Shown here: piece by piece, positions 45,629-57,244 of the stretch
Position numbering within the stretch: the stretch's first letter is position 1
Layout: every line of letters begins with the position of its first letter
DNA from: Notamacropus eugenii
Taxonomy: Eukaryota > Chordata > Mammalia > Diprotodontia > Macropodidae
Assembly (NCBI RefSeq): GCF_028372415.1
Contig: NC_092874.1
Location: forward strand, 56,581,865-56,645,864
Reading direction: 5' to 3'
Length of the DNA stretch: 64,000 nt
Made by a program: the position numbers and the translations under genes
The notes under the pieces: model-generated
Told to the model about the DNA's origin: nothing
The model's input: the letters and a program-made list of their open reading frames with translations, nothing else
Databases searched by the model: none

Positions 45629-48396
45629 TTTTTTCTTTTTTTATTTAACTTTTAACATTCGTTTTAACAAAATTTTGGGTTCCAAATTTTCTCCCCTTTT
45701 ATCCCCTCCCCCCCCAAACATCAAGCATTCTAATTGCCCCTATGACCAATCTGCTCTCTCTTCTATCATCCCTCTCTGCCCTTGTCTCCGTCTTCTCTTT
45801 TGTCCTATAGGGCCAGATAACTTTCTGTACCCCTTTACCTGTATTTCTTATTTCCTAGTGGCAAGAACATTACTCGACAGTTGTTCCTAACACTTTGAGT
45901 TCCAACTTCTTTACCTCCCTCGCTCCCCACCCCTTCCCTTTGGAGGGCAAGCAATTCAATATAGGCAAAATCTGTGTAGTTTTGCAAATGACTTCCATAA
46001 TAGTTGTGTTGTATAAGACTAACTATATTTCCCTCCATCCTATCCTGTCCCCCATTACTTCTGTTCTCTTTTGATCCTTTCCCTCCCCATGAGTGTCGAC
46101 CTCATATTGCTCTCTCCTCCCCAAGTCCTCCCTTCCATCATCCCCCCCACCCTGCTTATCCCCCTATCCCCCACTTTCCTGTATTGTAAGATAGGTTTTC
46201 ATACCAAAATGAGTGTGCATTTTATTCCTTCCTTTAGTGGAATGTGATGAGAGTAAGCTTCATGTTTTTCTCTCACCTTTCTTTATCCCTCCACTAATAA
46301 GTCTTTTGCTTGCCTCTTTTATGAGAGATAATTTACCCCATTCCATTTCTCCCTTTTTCCTCCCAATATATTTCTCTCTCACTGCTTGATTTCATTTTTT
46401 TAAGATATGATCCCATCCTCTTCAATTCACTCTGTGCATTCTGTCTCTATGTGTGTGTGCGTGTGTGCATGTGTGTGTATGTAATCCCACCCAGTACCCA
46501 GATACTGAAAAGTTTCAAGAGTTGCAAATATTGTCTTTCCATGTAGGAATGTAAACAGTTCAACTTTAGCAAGTCCCTTATGACTTCTCTTTGCTGTTTA
46601 CCTTTTCATGCTTCTCTTCATTCTTGTGTTTGAAAGTGAAATTTTCTTTTCAGCTCTGGTCTTTTCATCAAGAATGCTTGAAAGTCCTCTATTTCATTGA
46701 AAGACTAATTTTTCCCCTGAAGTATTATACTCAGTTTTGCTGGGTAGGTGATTCTTGGTTTTAGTCCTAGTTCCTTTGACTTCTGGAATATCCTATTCCA
46801 CGCCCTTTGATCTCTTAATGTAGAAGCTGCTAGATCTTGTGTTATCCTGATTGTATTTCCACAATACTTGAATTGTTTCTTTCTAGCTGCTTGAAATATT
46901 TTCTCCTTGACCTGGGAACTCTGGAATTTGGCCACTATGTTCCTAGTAGTTTCTCTTTTTGGATGTCTTTCAGGTGGTGTTCTGTGGATTCCTTGAATAT
47001 TTATTTTGCCCTCTGGTTCTAGAATCTCAGGGCAGTTTTCCTTGATAATTTCATGAAAGATGATGTCTAGGCTCTTTTTTTGATCATGGCTTTCAGGTAG
47101 TCCCATAATTTTTAAATTGTCTCTTCTGGATCTCTTTTCCAGGTCAGTTTTTTTCCAATGAGATATTTCACATTATCTTCCATTTTTTCATTCTTTTGGT
47201 TTTGTTTTGTGATTTCTTGGTTTCTCATAAAGTCATTAGCCTCCATCTGTTCCATTCTAATTTTGAAAGAAGTATTTTCTTCAGTGAGCTTTTGAACCTC
47301 CTTTTCCATTTGGCTAATTGTGCTTTTGAAAGCATTCTTCTCCTCATTGGCTTTTTGAACCTCTTTTTCCAATTGAGTTAGCCTATTTTTCAAGGTGTTA
47401 TTTTCTTCAGCATTTTTTTGGGTCTCCTTTAGCAGGGTGCTGACCTGCTGTTCATGCTTTGACTGCATGTCTTTCATTTCTCTTCCCAGCTTTTCCTCCA
47501 CCCCTCTAACTTGATTTTCAAAATCCTTTTTGAGCTCTTCCATTTCCTGAGCCCATTGAGTTGGCTGGAATATAGAAGCCTTGACTTCTGTGTTTGCCTG
47601 ATGGTAAGCATTGTTCTTCCTCATCAGAAAGGAAGGGAGGAAATACCTGTTCACCAAGAAAGCAACCTTCTATAGTCTTATTTCTTTTCCCTTTTCTGGG
47701 CATTTTCTCAGCCAGTGACTTGACTTCTGAATATTCTCTTCATACCCACCTTGCCTCCTGCTCCTCCCAGCCAGTGCTTGGGGTCTGAGATTCAAATGCT
47801 GCTTCCCAGCCTCAGGGCTTTGGGTGGGGGTGGGGCTGCTATTCAGTGCGAGAGTAATTTCAGCTGCTTGGGTGGGGACAGGGCCATCACACAGGGCTCA
47901 GTTCCCTCAGGGGGTTTATGCAGAGACCTTTAACAATGGATCCAGGCTCCTGCCTGCTTGGGGAGCCCAGGTCTGCTCCCACCTCCACTTCTGCCTCCCG
48001 AGGGGGCCTTAGTTATGGGGGCACCCCACTCCCCTCTCGACCCGCCAAAGAGACCCTCTCACCGACCCCCGTCACCTATGGGTGGAGGGACCCACGTGGC
48101 CGCTGGAGATCCTGTCCCTGAAGCCCGCTTGGATCTGCTTGTCTCTGTGCTGCGGCCATGGCAGGGCTGTGCTTGGCTCCCAGTCCGCGGCGCCCAGTCC
48201 GCGGCGCAAAGGACCTTTTGCGAGAGGTTTGCAGGTCCCTCTGGAACAGAAATCTCCTTCGCTCCAATGTTCTGTGGCCTCTGGTGCTGCAGAATTCACA
48301 GTGAGTTGCTATTTACAGATGTTCTGTGAGTTGTGGGTTCAGAGCTATGTGTATGTGCGTCTTTCTATTCCGCCATCTTGGCTCTGCCCCCCACCC
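45629..48396 (-). mobile_element. HAL1 retrotransposon, copy 3
   Basis: The element is about 2.77 kb in the same layout as copy 1: 5'UTR from 48,396 down to 47,704, ORF1 remnant 47,703-46,618, then a purine-rich 3' region (C/T-rich on the plus strand) to 45,629. A 15-bp target-site duplication, 'ccctttttatttttc', lies at 45,614-45,628 and 48,397-48,411. The host sequence on both sides is one ancient minus-strand L1. The YY1-like 'ccaagatggcgg' is at 48,370-48,381 on the minus strand. Confidence 0.9.
46618..47703 (-). pseudogene. HAL1 ORF1, disrupted by two frameshifts and one stop
   Basis: The ATG at 47,703 opens a clean N-terminus (M-P-R-K-G-K-R-N-K). A 2-bp loss near 47,597 (relative to copy 1) shifts the frame after 'EEEQCLPSGK'. 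The coiled coil then reads in a second frame to about 47,150, where one base is missing in 'ggaaaaaaactg' (copy 1 has 'ggaaaaacaactg'). The RRM and C-terminal domain read in a third segment from 47,106. A TAG at 46,705-46,707 replaces a Trp codon, about 29 codons before the natural stop (46,618-46,620). Gln codons that are stops in copy 1 are intact here, so the two copies were broken independently. Confidence 0.88.
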
Positions 48397-48411
48397 CCCT
48401 TTTTATTTTTC

Positions 48412-51142
48412 AAATGTTCGTTATTGCTTTGTCAGATAGTATGATGGCAACTCTTGTGTTTTTGGATTCACTTGATGCACAGTAAATTTCCATCCCCTTG
48501 GTTTTATTTCGTTTATGTATTTGTTTTTTTTAACGTGTTTCTTTACAGATTGTTGGGTTTTATTTTCTTATCTAATCTGTTACTGTTTTTCATTTTATTG
48601 GATTGTTTATTCCATTCAATTCTAAAGTTATGAATTGTGTTTATATTTTCCTTTGTCTCCAAAATTAGTTTCAAGTTATGATTACCCCCCTTTTTTTGCT
48701 GTAAACACAAAATTATGTTCCATCGGTTACTTTATTTTAATATTTTTAAGGTGACCCTGTTCATGTTGGTTTTCTTTCCCTCACCCTTGATGGTCTCTCC
48801 TAGTTTTCTTTTTCCCCTTTTCCCTTCAGTTGCTCTCACCTGTTTATATCTAGCTATTTATTTATTCACTGTCTTTTTTCCTCTTAGTCAAAAATATTAT
48901 TTTGTTTCATTTTTGTGCCCCTTTGCCAATAGAGTTTTTCTCACTCTCTTCATTATCCATCTTCTCTTTCTGTTTTTTCTAGACCTCATTCTCTGATTCA
49001 TGAGCCCTATGACTACCTAGTCTCTCTCTTTTACCTGTACTCTTCATGCAATCAAAACTTTCAAGGTATCCATTCTAATCTCTCCTGTCAAGACACTTTT
49101 TGCCACTGCCTTATAGGTCACTGTCCTTTTATTTGATGGCCGTTGGTTTGACCCCAGAGCATTACCCCTTCTTCACTATTTCCCTGGTTTCTTCCCTCCT
49201 ATGTAATTGTTCATGCTGTAATATAGACCCATAAAAGAAGCATTCACCTGTAGGCAGGGTTTCACCAGGTTCTGTCCATGATGCCCCTTGTCCACCTTCT
49301 CCCTGTTATTTCTACTAGATTTCTGCCTTTACCCATATGTAATTGTGTATGTTAAGAAAGAAGTCTTTTAGAGTTCTTTCTGTTGTCACTCTGTTGCAGT
49401 CACTATCATCTGCTGAATTTTTTTCAACTCTGGAATTCTGTTATTTGGGGAATTCTAATCTCTTCATTTCTGGGTTCCTCTCTTAAAAGGTTTCAAATTC
49501 TTCTTTATCACTGAATGCTTATTTTTTTTTTTTTTACTTCTATGGTTAAGTTCAAGTTTGGAAGCATATGTCACACTGGACTGCATCTTGAGCTTCAGTG
49601 ATCTCCAGAACACATTATTGCTTTCATTCCTCATTTTTCTAGAAGGTGTGGAGTATATAAAAACCTTTCTACTGATGGCTGGCAGAACTTTTTTTGAATT
49701 ATACTGTTAAATTTGGCCGGTACGTGTCTTGGAATTTTCAGTCTCAGGTTTTTTTCTAGAGGTGCTCTACAAATTGTTTCAGTTGGAATTTAATTTCATA
49801 TGTCCAGAAGTTCTGGATAATTCTTTTCTATTTCTCCTTCATTATGAAGTTGTTTGTTTGTTTGTTTGCAGTCATGTTCTTCTGAGATGTTTAGGTTGCC
49901 TTTACGTATTCTATTTTTGAGGTGAGAATGTTTTGCTTGCATAGAGAGCATATTTTCTTCTAATGCTATTGTTTTTCTTTATTTTTGCTTCTCTTCTTCA
50001 AGATTGGCCTTCACTTCTCTGTATTTACATTCATATTCTATTACTCTCTCTTTTGTTTCTTTGGAGAGGCTTACCATGGCAGATTCAAGTTTTTCTGTAG
50101 GACATAAATTCTGACTTTCATAATTTTCATTTCTCTTTTAAGCAATTCAGGAACAACATGTTGTGGTTTTATGTTCTTCTCAAATTCCACATGTCCTCTG
50201 TCTCATCAAATGTTGGATCATTTTCCTTTATTTTGCAATATTTATTTGTAGATACATAAACTCTTTTTACTGGAACTAGACGCCATATTTCCATTTGCTA
50301 TTATTTTTCCTATTGATCTGTTTATGTTCAAGATCTTAGAGCTTTCTGAAATCTTTGGTACTTTTGGTTTCTCTCCCCACTCCTTATTTTCCTTATTATT
50401 CATTTCCTCCCTTGTGATTGTGGTTTCCCTGAATGATAAATCTCAAAGCATCTCAGCCTCCTCCAGCGCTGGACAATTCATGGGTCACCAGTCTAGTTCT
50501 CTGCCGCAACTTACTTTTGGATGGTCAAAACTGGCCCTTGATGAGTGCTGTGTTTTTTCACTTGGGCTTGATGGAGGCAACACACAAGCATAGTGTTATA
50601 TCCTGGTGACTTTTCCCATTCTCTTTGTTTATCAATTGTTTGAAATAGAACCAGCAGTTCAGAGTCTGTTTTCCCTAGAACTAGCAGTTCAGATCATTGT
50701 AGCACTGGGGCTTCAGGTTTATAGCACTCAGCAGTATTTTGCTCCTGAAGGGCTATGGTCAAGCTATCTTTTGAGATTTGAACCAACTTCTGTAACCTAG
50801 GACCAGGATCTCCACATCAGTGGAAAGAGTGAGGGGGACCTGAGGTAATGGGGCAGGTTTTGATGCAAGCTGTGTCCTGTCCTTGGTTCTTTTAATGTAG
50901 CCTTCCTGTAGGTAGTCTGGGAGGTGGTGAGGAGCATTGAATAAACTTAGAATTAATCTATGTCAGTTCCTGGTTTGAGGGTTTTCCCCTTTCTTTTGCA
51001 TTCTGGGTATCCCAGACCATGGAAATAGCTGAAGTTGCTTCACCTTTGGTGAATAATTTTTGTTTTGGAGAGGTTTCAGAGGTTTTAGGGATCAGATAAA
51101 ATGTCTAATCTGCTGTCTTGTTGCTCATGTGAACTGGAAAGT
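48412..51142 (-). mobile_element. Ancient L1: ORF2 start, spacer, ORF1 and 5'UTR remnants
   Basis: Read on the minus strand from the right: a 5' end ('acttccagttcacatgagc'-like, then 'agacagcagattagac' near 51,105), a 5'UTR that aligns with 13,730-15,337, a decayed ORF1 (about 50,400-49,350), a spacer, and the ORF2 N-terminus. The last is recognisable at 48,660-48,412 by decayed forms of the 'NGMN', 'ETHLK' and 'VAILISDK' blocks. Plus-strand open frames in this interval are antisense artefacts. Confidence 0.65.
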
Positions 51143-51424
51143 TATGCTTTGCTGTGTGTTCCTGAGTCCTACTACCTCAGGACTTTCTGCTTATTTCCTC
51201 TGACTTCCCTTGGTCAGTGGATCCAATCTGGCTTCCCAACTCTCTCTTTGACTCTTTGATCCAAAAGGTCATGCATCCTGCCCTTTCAGAAACAGTAAAA
51301 CTCCATTGATCTGATTGAAATTCTCTAATTGCCTCAGGACTAGTACTTGCCACTTAACTCATAAAGAAGCTATTCTAAATAAAGGCAAATGAGAGATGCA
51401 TGGTGTGAATGAATTAATTAATTC

Positions 51425-51660
51425 TGATTAAGAGTGCTGGGTCAGAAAGACTCCGCTTCCTGAATTCAAATCTGGCCCCAGACACTTGCTTAGCTATGTG
51501 ACTCTAGACAAGTCACTTAATCCTATTTACCTTGGTTTCCTCATTTGTAAAATGAGCTGGAGAAGAAAATGGCAAATCACTCCAGTGTCATGGCCAAGGA
51601 AAATCCAAATGGGGTCATGAAGAATTGGACATACCTGAAACAACTGAAGAACAACAATGT
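51425..51660 (+). mobile_element. Marsupial tRNA-type SINE with RTE-like tail
   Basis: A complete sense copy: 'ctgaattcaaatctggcc' (B-box-like), 'agacaagtcacttaatcct', 'catttgtaaaatgagctgg', 'ggcaaatcactccagtgtc', 'caaatggggtcatgaagaat' and a 'aactgaagaacaacaa' end. Tail resemblance to BovB/RTE is inferred. Confidence 0.82.
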
Positions 51661-51734
51661 GGTGTTGGTAAAGAGGCTGTAGCCAACCACAAGCTTAACA
51701 CAAGGAAGTATCATAAAAGATATTACCAGAGAGA

Positions 51735-51850
51735 TGTATTTAGCAATTCAATTTAACAAACATTTATTAGGAAGCTACTATAAGCTTGCTATCAGAGAGA
51801 CAAAGACAGAAATTGAATAGTTACTGCCCTCAAGGTTTGTAGTAGAAAAA
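51735..51850 (+). repeat. Old interspersed repeat fragment
   Basis: 'aacaaacatttattaggaag', 'agagacaaagacagaaa' and 'tactgccctcaaggtt' match an old repeat also seen at 6,600, 53,270 and 63,060. I cannot assign it with confidence (L3/CR1 or MIR3 class possible). Confidence 0.5.
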
Positions 51851-51859
51851 GATATGAGT

Positions 51860-53255
51860 TTGATTAGTTAGTGAGAGTAAAGAATAACTAATGGACAAAC
51901 TAAATGGTTTGCTTCATTAGCACCCATGTAATGGGTAGAGACTTGGAGAGCACTGGGCAGGTTATTTGTAAGAGAACACAGACCAGGGTCCCTTCAGAGG
52001 GAAAGGCATAAATGGGTTACCATTGAAGTACTCAAATACACAAATGATTATGTGATCTCATCAATGTGAGTATTCTCTTCCAGGTTGTATATCACAAGTC
52101 ATTCATGATTGCCTATCCTGTGCAAGACTCATTTATGTTCTCTCATAAGTTTGTCACCTAATATGCTTCGGGGCTTCCTTACTTTTTCTTGATATTACGA
52201 GGATATCAGGGAAACACACCAGCTGTCTTCAATCTTGCAATGTAGTTAACCCATGTTTTTTTTTTTCACCTATACATTTCTTGGATGCCATCTTTCATTT
52301 CCCTTTTCCTTTGGAATGCCTCATTTTTTAGTGTGTTGCTTCTAGCATATGAGGGCAACCTATGAAAATGCTTAAATGATTAAAAAAAATAGGCACCAAA
52401 ATTTTCTAAGATATAAAAGCAGAGGTAGGTAGTTTGCAATAAATTTGTTGATAGTTTTAATATATGCTTCTATTATTTCCAATTAATAATATAAACATTT
52501 TAATATATTTCCTATTAGTAAAGAGATAAAAGTATCCTATTACTACTATTACTACTAATAATAAATTACAGCTGTTAACCTACAAATGGTGTAAGCATTT
52601 AAATTATGTGTATTCCTGCTGTAGGAAAGGAACAGAACAGAGTTTAATGCATTTTTTACATGCTGCAATTTTTTCTACCTCATACAGTGTTAGAGCAATA
52701 ATAATGATATTCTAATATTAATTTAAGTACAAAATATACATATTGATGAATCATAGTCATATGTTTTTTGGGTCTCCTTGCCAAGTTATATTAAAATGAC
52801 AAATAATTGCAATTGCTTACCAGAGAAATGGCCCAGGCGCGGTAGTCAAAAACCACATTAGGGACCAACGGTGTCCATTTGTTATCCTTTGTCAGGAAAA
52901 CATGGCTGTTAATGAAAGTGAATGAAAGGACACTGATTGAGGACAGTGACACTAAACCTCTTTTCCAACAAGAGCCATGACAGGGGTATTAATAAGCGGA
53001 TTGAGAGCTTAAGATTCAACTTTAATTCTTTAGCATTGCAGTGGAATCTGGAGTTGTTTTCTTTTTTTCCCCTATTAAAAATATCTTACAATTTGGAGAA
53101 AGAGAAAAAGGACTACAATATAAAATGTACAGGAGAAATTCCAAAGACAGCAGGGTGTCAGAGCATTCAGGAAGGATTGATTCTTGGAGTAAAGTTATTT
53201 ATAGCCTGATGTTTTCTTAAAATGAACCTCAATTAATTCAGCAAAAAATTCAGTG
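51860..53255. other. Unassigned sequence
   Basis: No gene is supported. 52,820-52,900 ('cccaggcgcggtagtcaa', 'gaccaacggtgtccattt') has more CpG than its neighbours and could be a conserved noncoding element, but nothing else supports this. Confidence 0.35.
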
Positions 53256-53259
53256 AAAG

Positions 53260-53510
53260 TTTTTAAAACATCTATAATGTGAAAGGCACTGGGTTAGACA
53301 AAGATGATAAACAGTCTTGTTGCTGCCCTTAAGTAGCTTGCAATCTTAAAGGGTGGGGTGGGATAGGTAAACACAAATAAGTAACAAAAATAAAGAGAAA
53401 TGGAAAATTTCATAAAGTGCTCAGAGAACATTTGAGGAGGGAGGGGTCACTTTCTACCGGAAAATGAGAGAAAGTTTATGGAAGAGGTGTCATCTGAGTG
53501 CTTTGACAAA
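53260..53510 (+). repeat. Old interspersed repeat fragment
   Basis: 'aaaggcactgggttagacaa', 'ttgctgcccttaagtagctt' and 'gtcatctgagtgctttgaca' fit the old repeat class noted at 51,735. Family not assigned. Confidence 0.5.
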
Positions 53511-53649
53511 GAACAGGATTTCAATAGAAAAGGAAGGTTAACTCATAATGAATTAGAAAAATGGAAATTAAAGTAATTCTGAGATTCTACTTCATATTCA
53601 TCAGAGTGGCAAAGATAGTAAAAACAGAAGTGATAAATGCTGGAGGGCA

Positions 53650-53957
53650 ACAGTCGTACTGTTGCTGTTGTGTGTATCCTTCGTTGCTGAAGAAGACCAT
53701 GCCATCAGAGAAATGATGACATGACTTTCACTTGACTTTGTTTTGAGTGAGGGGGGGCTCTCCTCCAGAGCCATCTGAATCCAGTGACCAGATATTCATC
53801 AGGATGACTGGAGATGACCCAGGATGAGGCAATTGGGGTTAAGTGACTTGCCCAAGATCATATAGCTAGTGAATGTCAAGTGTCTGCGGTGAGATTTGAA
53901 CTCAGGCTCTCCTGACTCCTGCACTGGTGCTCTATCCACTGTACCACCTAGCTGCCC
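53650..53957 (-). mobile_element. Marsupial SINE (MAR/SINE1-type) inserted in the L1 3' end
   Basis: The minus-strand order is 'ggggcagctaggtggtacag', 'tggatagagcaccagtgca', 'gagttcaaatctcaccgcag', 'gggcaagtcacttaacccca', 'gtcatctccagtcatcctga', 'tgatgtcatcatttctctg'-type sequence and 'cttcttcagcaacgaagga'. This is a full-length tRNA-type SINE with a distinctive non-tRNA body known from marsupials. Its host L1 resumes on both sides. Confidence 0.85.
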
Positions 53958-54109
53958 CACATATTGATGCTTTGTGAACAGGAATAACCATTCTGCAAAG
54001 CAGTTTGTAATTACACAAAAAGTTAATAAATAGTGTGTGCCCTTTAACCCACCTGTGAAACTAACTGGCCTATTGCTAAAAGAGGTCAAAGAAAAAGAAA
54101 GAGGTCCTG

Positions 54110-54111
<2 letters not shown>

Positions 54112-54165
<54 letters not shown>

Positions 54166-54235
54166 GACACACACACATATGTGTGTGTGTATATACATGT
54201 ATATATGCATACATATACACACACACAAAACCATT
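54112..54235. repeat. (AC)n / (TG)n / (AT)n compound microsatellite
   Basis: AC runs are broken by a short TGTGTG and ATATAC part, with local self-complementarity around 54,178-54,192. Cys/Val/Tyr-rich frames on the minus strand are artefacts. Confidence 0.93.
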
Positions 54236-54739
54236 TGTAGCAGTTGTTTTGGGGGTAGCAGAAAGAATTGGAAATTAAAGGAATATTTATCATTGAAGAA
54301 GTGCTGAATGAAGTGTGGCATATGAAGGTGCTGGAATACTATCATGCTCAAAGAATTGAGGAGAGAGAGTTTTTCAGAGAGAACTGGAAGACTTATATAA
54401 GCTGATACAGAGTGAAGTAAAAAGAACCAGGAAAACAATTTATGCTCTTGATGTCAATATTACAAAAATGAATAATATTGAAGACTTTTATAAACTAAGG
54501 AAGAATGAAATGAATTTCAGGTGACCAATGATATAATATATTATCTATTTCCTGACAGAGAGGTTATAGATTTATGAATATAGAATGAAACATGCAGATT
54601 TTTGTAAATGGGGAATTTCTTTGATTTGTTTTTCTTTTCTATTTTTTAATAGGGAGAGATTAGAGGGAAAGAAAATAGGTTTCTTTTAATTAAAAAATTA
54701 CCTTAAATATGGAAAGTTGGGAGGAGGGAGGTGCCACAT

Positions 54740-55630
54740 ATGTGGCACCTTTCAGATGAGATCACTATATCTTTAACTTTGTTTCATTGTTTAATTTTCT
54801 CTTAGAAGAGAACTCATGGAGTGGGGGATAACTGAAAAACTTTTTTTTTTTAAATATAAAATCAAAACAACAATAAAACTTAAATAAAAGAAAAGGAAGG
54901 TAAAAAAAATCAAATATATTTTTCTCTGACCTGCTAATCTTTTTTTCCCTACTTAGCCTTATGTCTTCTTTTCACACAAAATGATGATCTTATTGTACAA
55001 AACATTTCTTCAGGAAACATTTCTGGCTAAGAGAATGAATGTCTTCATATACCTCAGAATGTAAAATGAGCATAGGAAGATACAACATTTAATTTGGATG
55101 ATATTCCAAATAAGTGCAATTGTGAAGTCAATCATGCATATGTAGGTCATAAATGCTTTTTGAATTGAATTATTTAATTTTCATTTAAGGAAATCCAGTA
55201 ACTACAGTAGAAAAACATGGTGGATAGCATCTGGGTTAAGATCATTGGAAGTAGAAGCTAAAACAATAATTTTACTGGAGATACATTAGTAGTTTGTGAA
55301 ACAGATCATATACCTGTCATAGAGGCATGATATAGTTGGGTTCCATTATTAAGGTATCCCCTAAAGTTCACTTTTTGGCCCAAGCAGAAAAATAATTTCT
55401 TAACTTAGCTTAGTGCTAATGTCATTCCTTTGTAGCACTCACACAAGAGAATGTTTCCATAGAGACATCAAATTCTGGAATGAGACATCCAATTCCATGG
55501 CAAATGGAATAAATTCTTTCCCAAAATTTATCAGTTTGATGGTGTGGAATTTGTAAGAGAAACTTCTGGGAAGGAGACAGAAGAATTTCCATCTTGACCT
55601 CCAAGAGGAAGTATGTGACCAGGTTGTGTA
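54740..55630. other. Unassigned AT-rich sequence
   Basis: Poly-T and A-rich tracts occur near 54,840-54,920. No gene or nameable repeat follows to 55,630. The 72-aa minus-strand frame at 55,422 has no features. Confidence 0.4.
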
Positions 55631-55634
55631 TCAT

Positions 55635-55815
55635 AGGCATACCCCCTGTGCGACCCTGGACAAGTCACTCCACCCCATTTGCCTCAGTATCTTCATGTAT
55701 AAAATGAGCTCGAGAAGGAAATAGCAGACCACTCCAGTATCTTTGCCAAGAAAATCCCAAATGCAGTCATGAAGAGTCAGAAGTTACTGAAATGACTGAA
55801 TAACAACAAAGGACT
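55635..55815 (+). mobile_element. Marsupial SINE, 5'-truncated, RTE-like tail
   Basis: 'gaccctggacaagtcactcc', 'tgtataaaatgagctcg', 'gcagaccactccagtatct', 'ttgccaagaaaatcccaaat' and 'gtcatgaagagtcag', ending 'actgaataacaacaa'. Confidence 0.82.
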
Positions 55816-56159
55816 TCCCTTGCCCCAGTCCTGCAGGCCCAGAACACCAGGACTCAAACATTCCTTCTTCAGACATTGGAGAACAGGAGCTGCAAGTAGC
55901 TGATTGTTGAGTGGGCTGGTGAAACTCATACACTCCAATTCTCTCATACCTTTCTTTTCCCCTCCTTCATCCCTGGCCAGGGTATTAATCATCTGTTAAT
56001 GTTCTGAACGATTTCTATTGTCCTCTCCCAGGGAGAGAGAAGATAGGAGGAAGGGGTCAATTTTGTTGCAAGCAGCCTATTGCTTTTCCATGTACAATTT
56101 GTCCCTTAATTGCTTTTACTACTTATGTGTGCATATATCTATATGTATGTGTTTGTGCA

Positions 56160-56166
56160 TATGTAT

Positions 56167-56208
<42 letters not shown>
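56160..56208. repeat. (TG)n microsatellite
   Basis: A run of about 40 bp preceded by impure TATG/TGTG sequence. Confidence 0.93.
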
Positions 56209-56229
56209 AGGTGACCACCAAAATCCTTG

Positions 56230-56650
56230 TCTGATTTGACCTTTCCAGTCTTTCCCTTTCTACTCACTGTGAATCAGTGATCTTGTTGTTCCTTGCATAA
56301 GATACTCTATCTCTTGCCATGGTATTTTCACCACCTGTGCCCCATCTTGGAATACTCTCTGTCCTCATCTATGCCACTTAGGTTCCCTGGCTTCCTTTGA
56401 ATCTCAGCTAAAATCTTGCCTTCTACAAGAAGCCTTTCCTAGAGACTTCTCCTTAATGTTACTGCCATTACTCTGAGGTAACCTACAATTTGTCCTCCCT
56501 CCATATATCTTGTTTGTACATAGTTTGCATATTGTCTCTCCCATTAGACTACTAGGAGTAGGAGCTGTCTTTTGCCTTATATTCCCAACACTTAGCACAG
56601 TCCCTGTCACATAGTAGACATTTAATAAATGTTTATTGATTGAGTGACTA
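56230..56650 (+). mobile_element. L2 LINE 3' end
   Basis: It shows the L2 order: 'cttggaatactctctgtcct', 'agctaaaatcttgccttct', 'agaagcctttcctagagac', 'tagactactaggagtaggag', 'aacacttagcacagtccct' and 'aataaatgtttattgattga'. It is similar in extent to the copy at 4,860-5,390. Confidence 0.85.
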
Positions 56651-56659
56651 TTAATAATG

Positions 56660-56872
<213 letters not shown>

Positions 56873-57049
56873 AGCTTCATCATTAGTGATGAAAATCCTT
56901 TATTTTTAGAATTTTTTAAAGATATTTTCTACTTTTCACCTCTTTGCTGTCTTCCAGTTTCATTTCTAAATTCTCTTGGAATAATGTGGCTAAGTTGGAT
57001 CTTCTAAGCTTTCTATAACCTAGTTTTTTTTTCTCTTGTTAATCACTGT

Positions 57050-57242
57050 TGGCACAGTAGGAAGTTGTTGGATTTTGAGACACAAGAGCAGGATTATATT
57101 TTGATTCTGTCTCACATATCACATGACCCTGAGCAAGTTGCTTCACTTCTATGAATTGTTTCTCCATTTATAAAATGAGGGACTTTGATTAAATGACCCC
57201 TGAGATCCCTTTCAGCTCCAATTAAAAGATCCTGTGAATCAG
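57050..57242 (+). mobile_element. MIR-type SINE
   Basis: 'tgaccctgagcaagttgctt', 'cttctatgaattgtttctcc', 'tataaaatgagggactttg' and 'gagatccctttcagctcc'. Confidence 0.78.
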
Positions 57243-57244
57243 TG

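Larger units (their letters stand above)
53515..54735 (+). mobile_element. Old L1 3' end (ORF2 C-terminus and 3'UTR), interrupted
   Basis: 53,540-53,640 and 53,960-54,105 carry decayed ORF2 C-terminal sequence (e.g. 'ttctgagattctacttc', 'aagtgataaatgctggag', 'aaccattctgcaaagcagt'). After a microsatellite, 54,235-54,735 continues ('tttgtagcagttgttttggg', 'ggtgctggaatactatcatg', 'cagagagaactggaagactt', 'gagtgaagtaaaaagaacc'). This matches 44,640-44,880 of the full-length L1. A SINE and an AC repeat interrupt it. Confidence 0.78.

Noticed and set aside
45495-46189. Plus-strand Ser/Pro/Leu frames near the HAL1 3' region
   Set aside because: Pyrimidine-rich complement of the HAL1 3' purine tract.
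47751-48444. Several overlapping plus-strand frames (up to 123 aa) in GC-rich sequence
   Set aside because: They are antisense to the HAL1 5'UTR, which is GC-rich and free of stops by composition.
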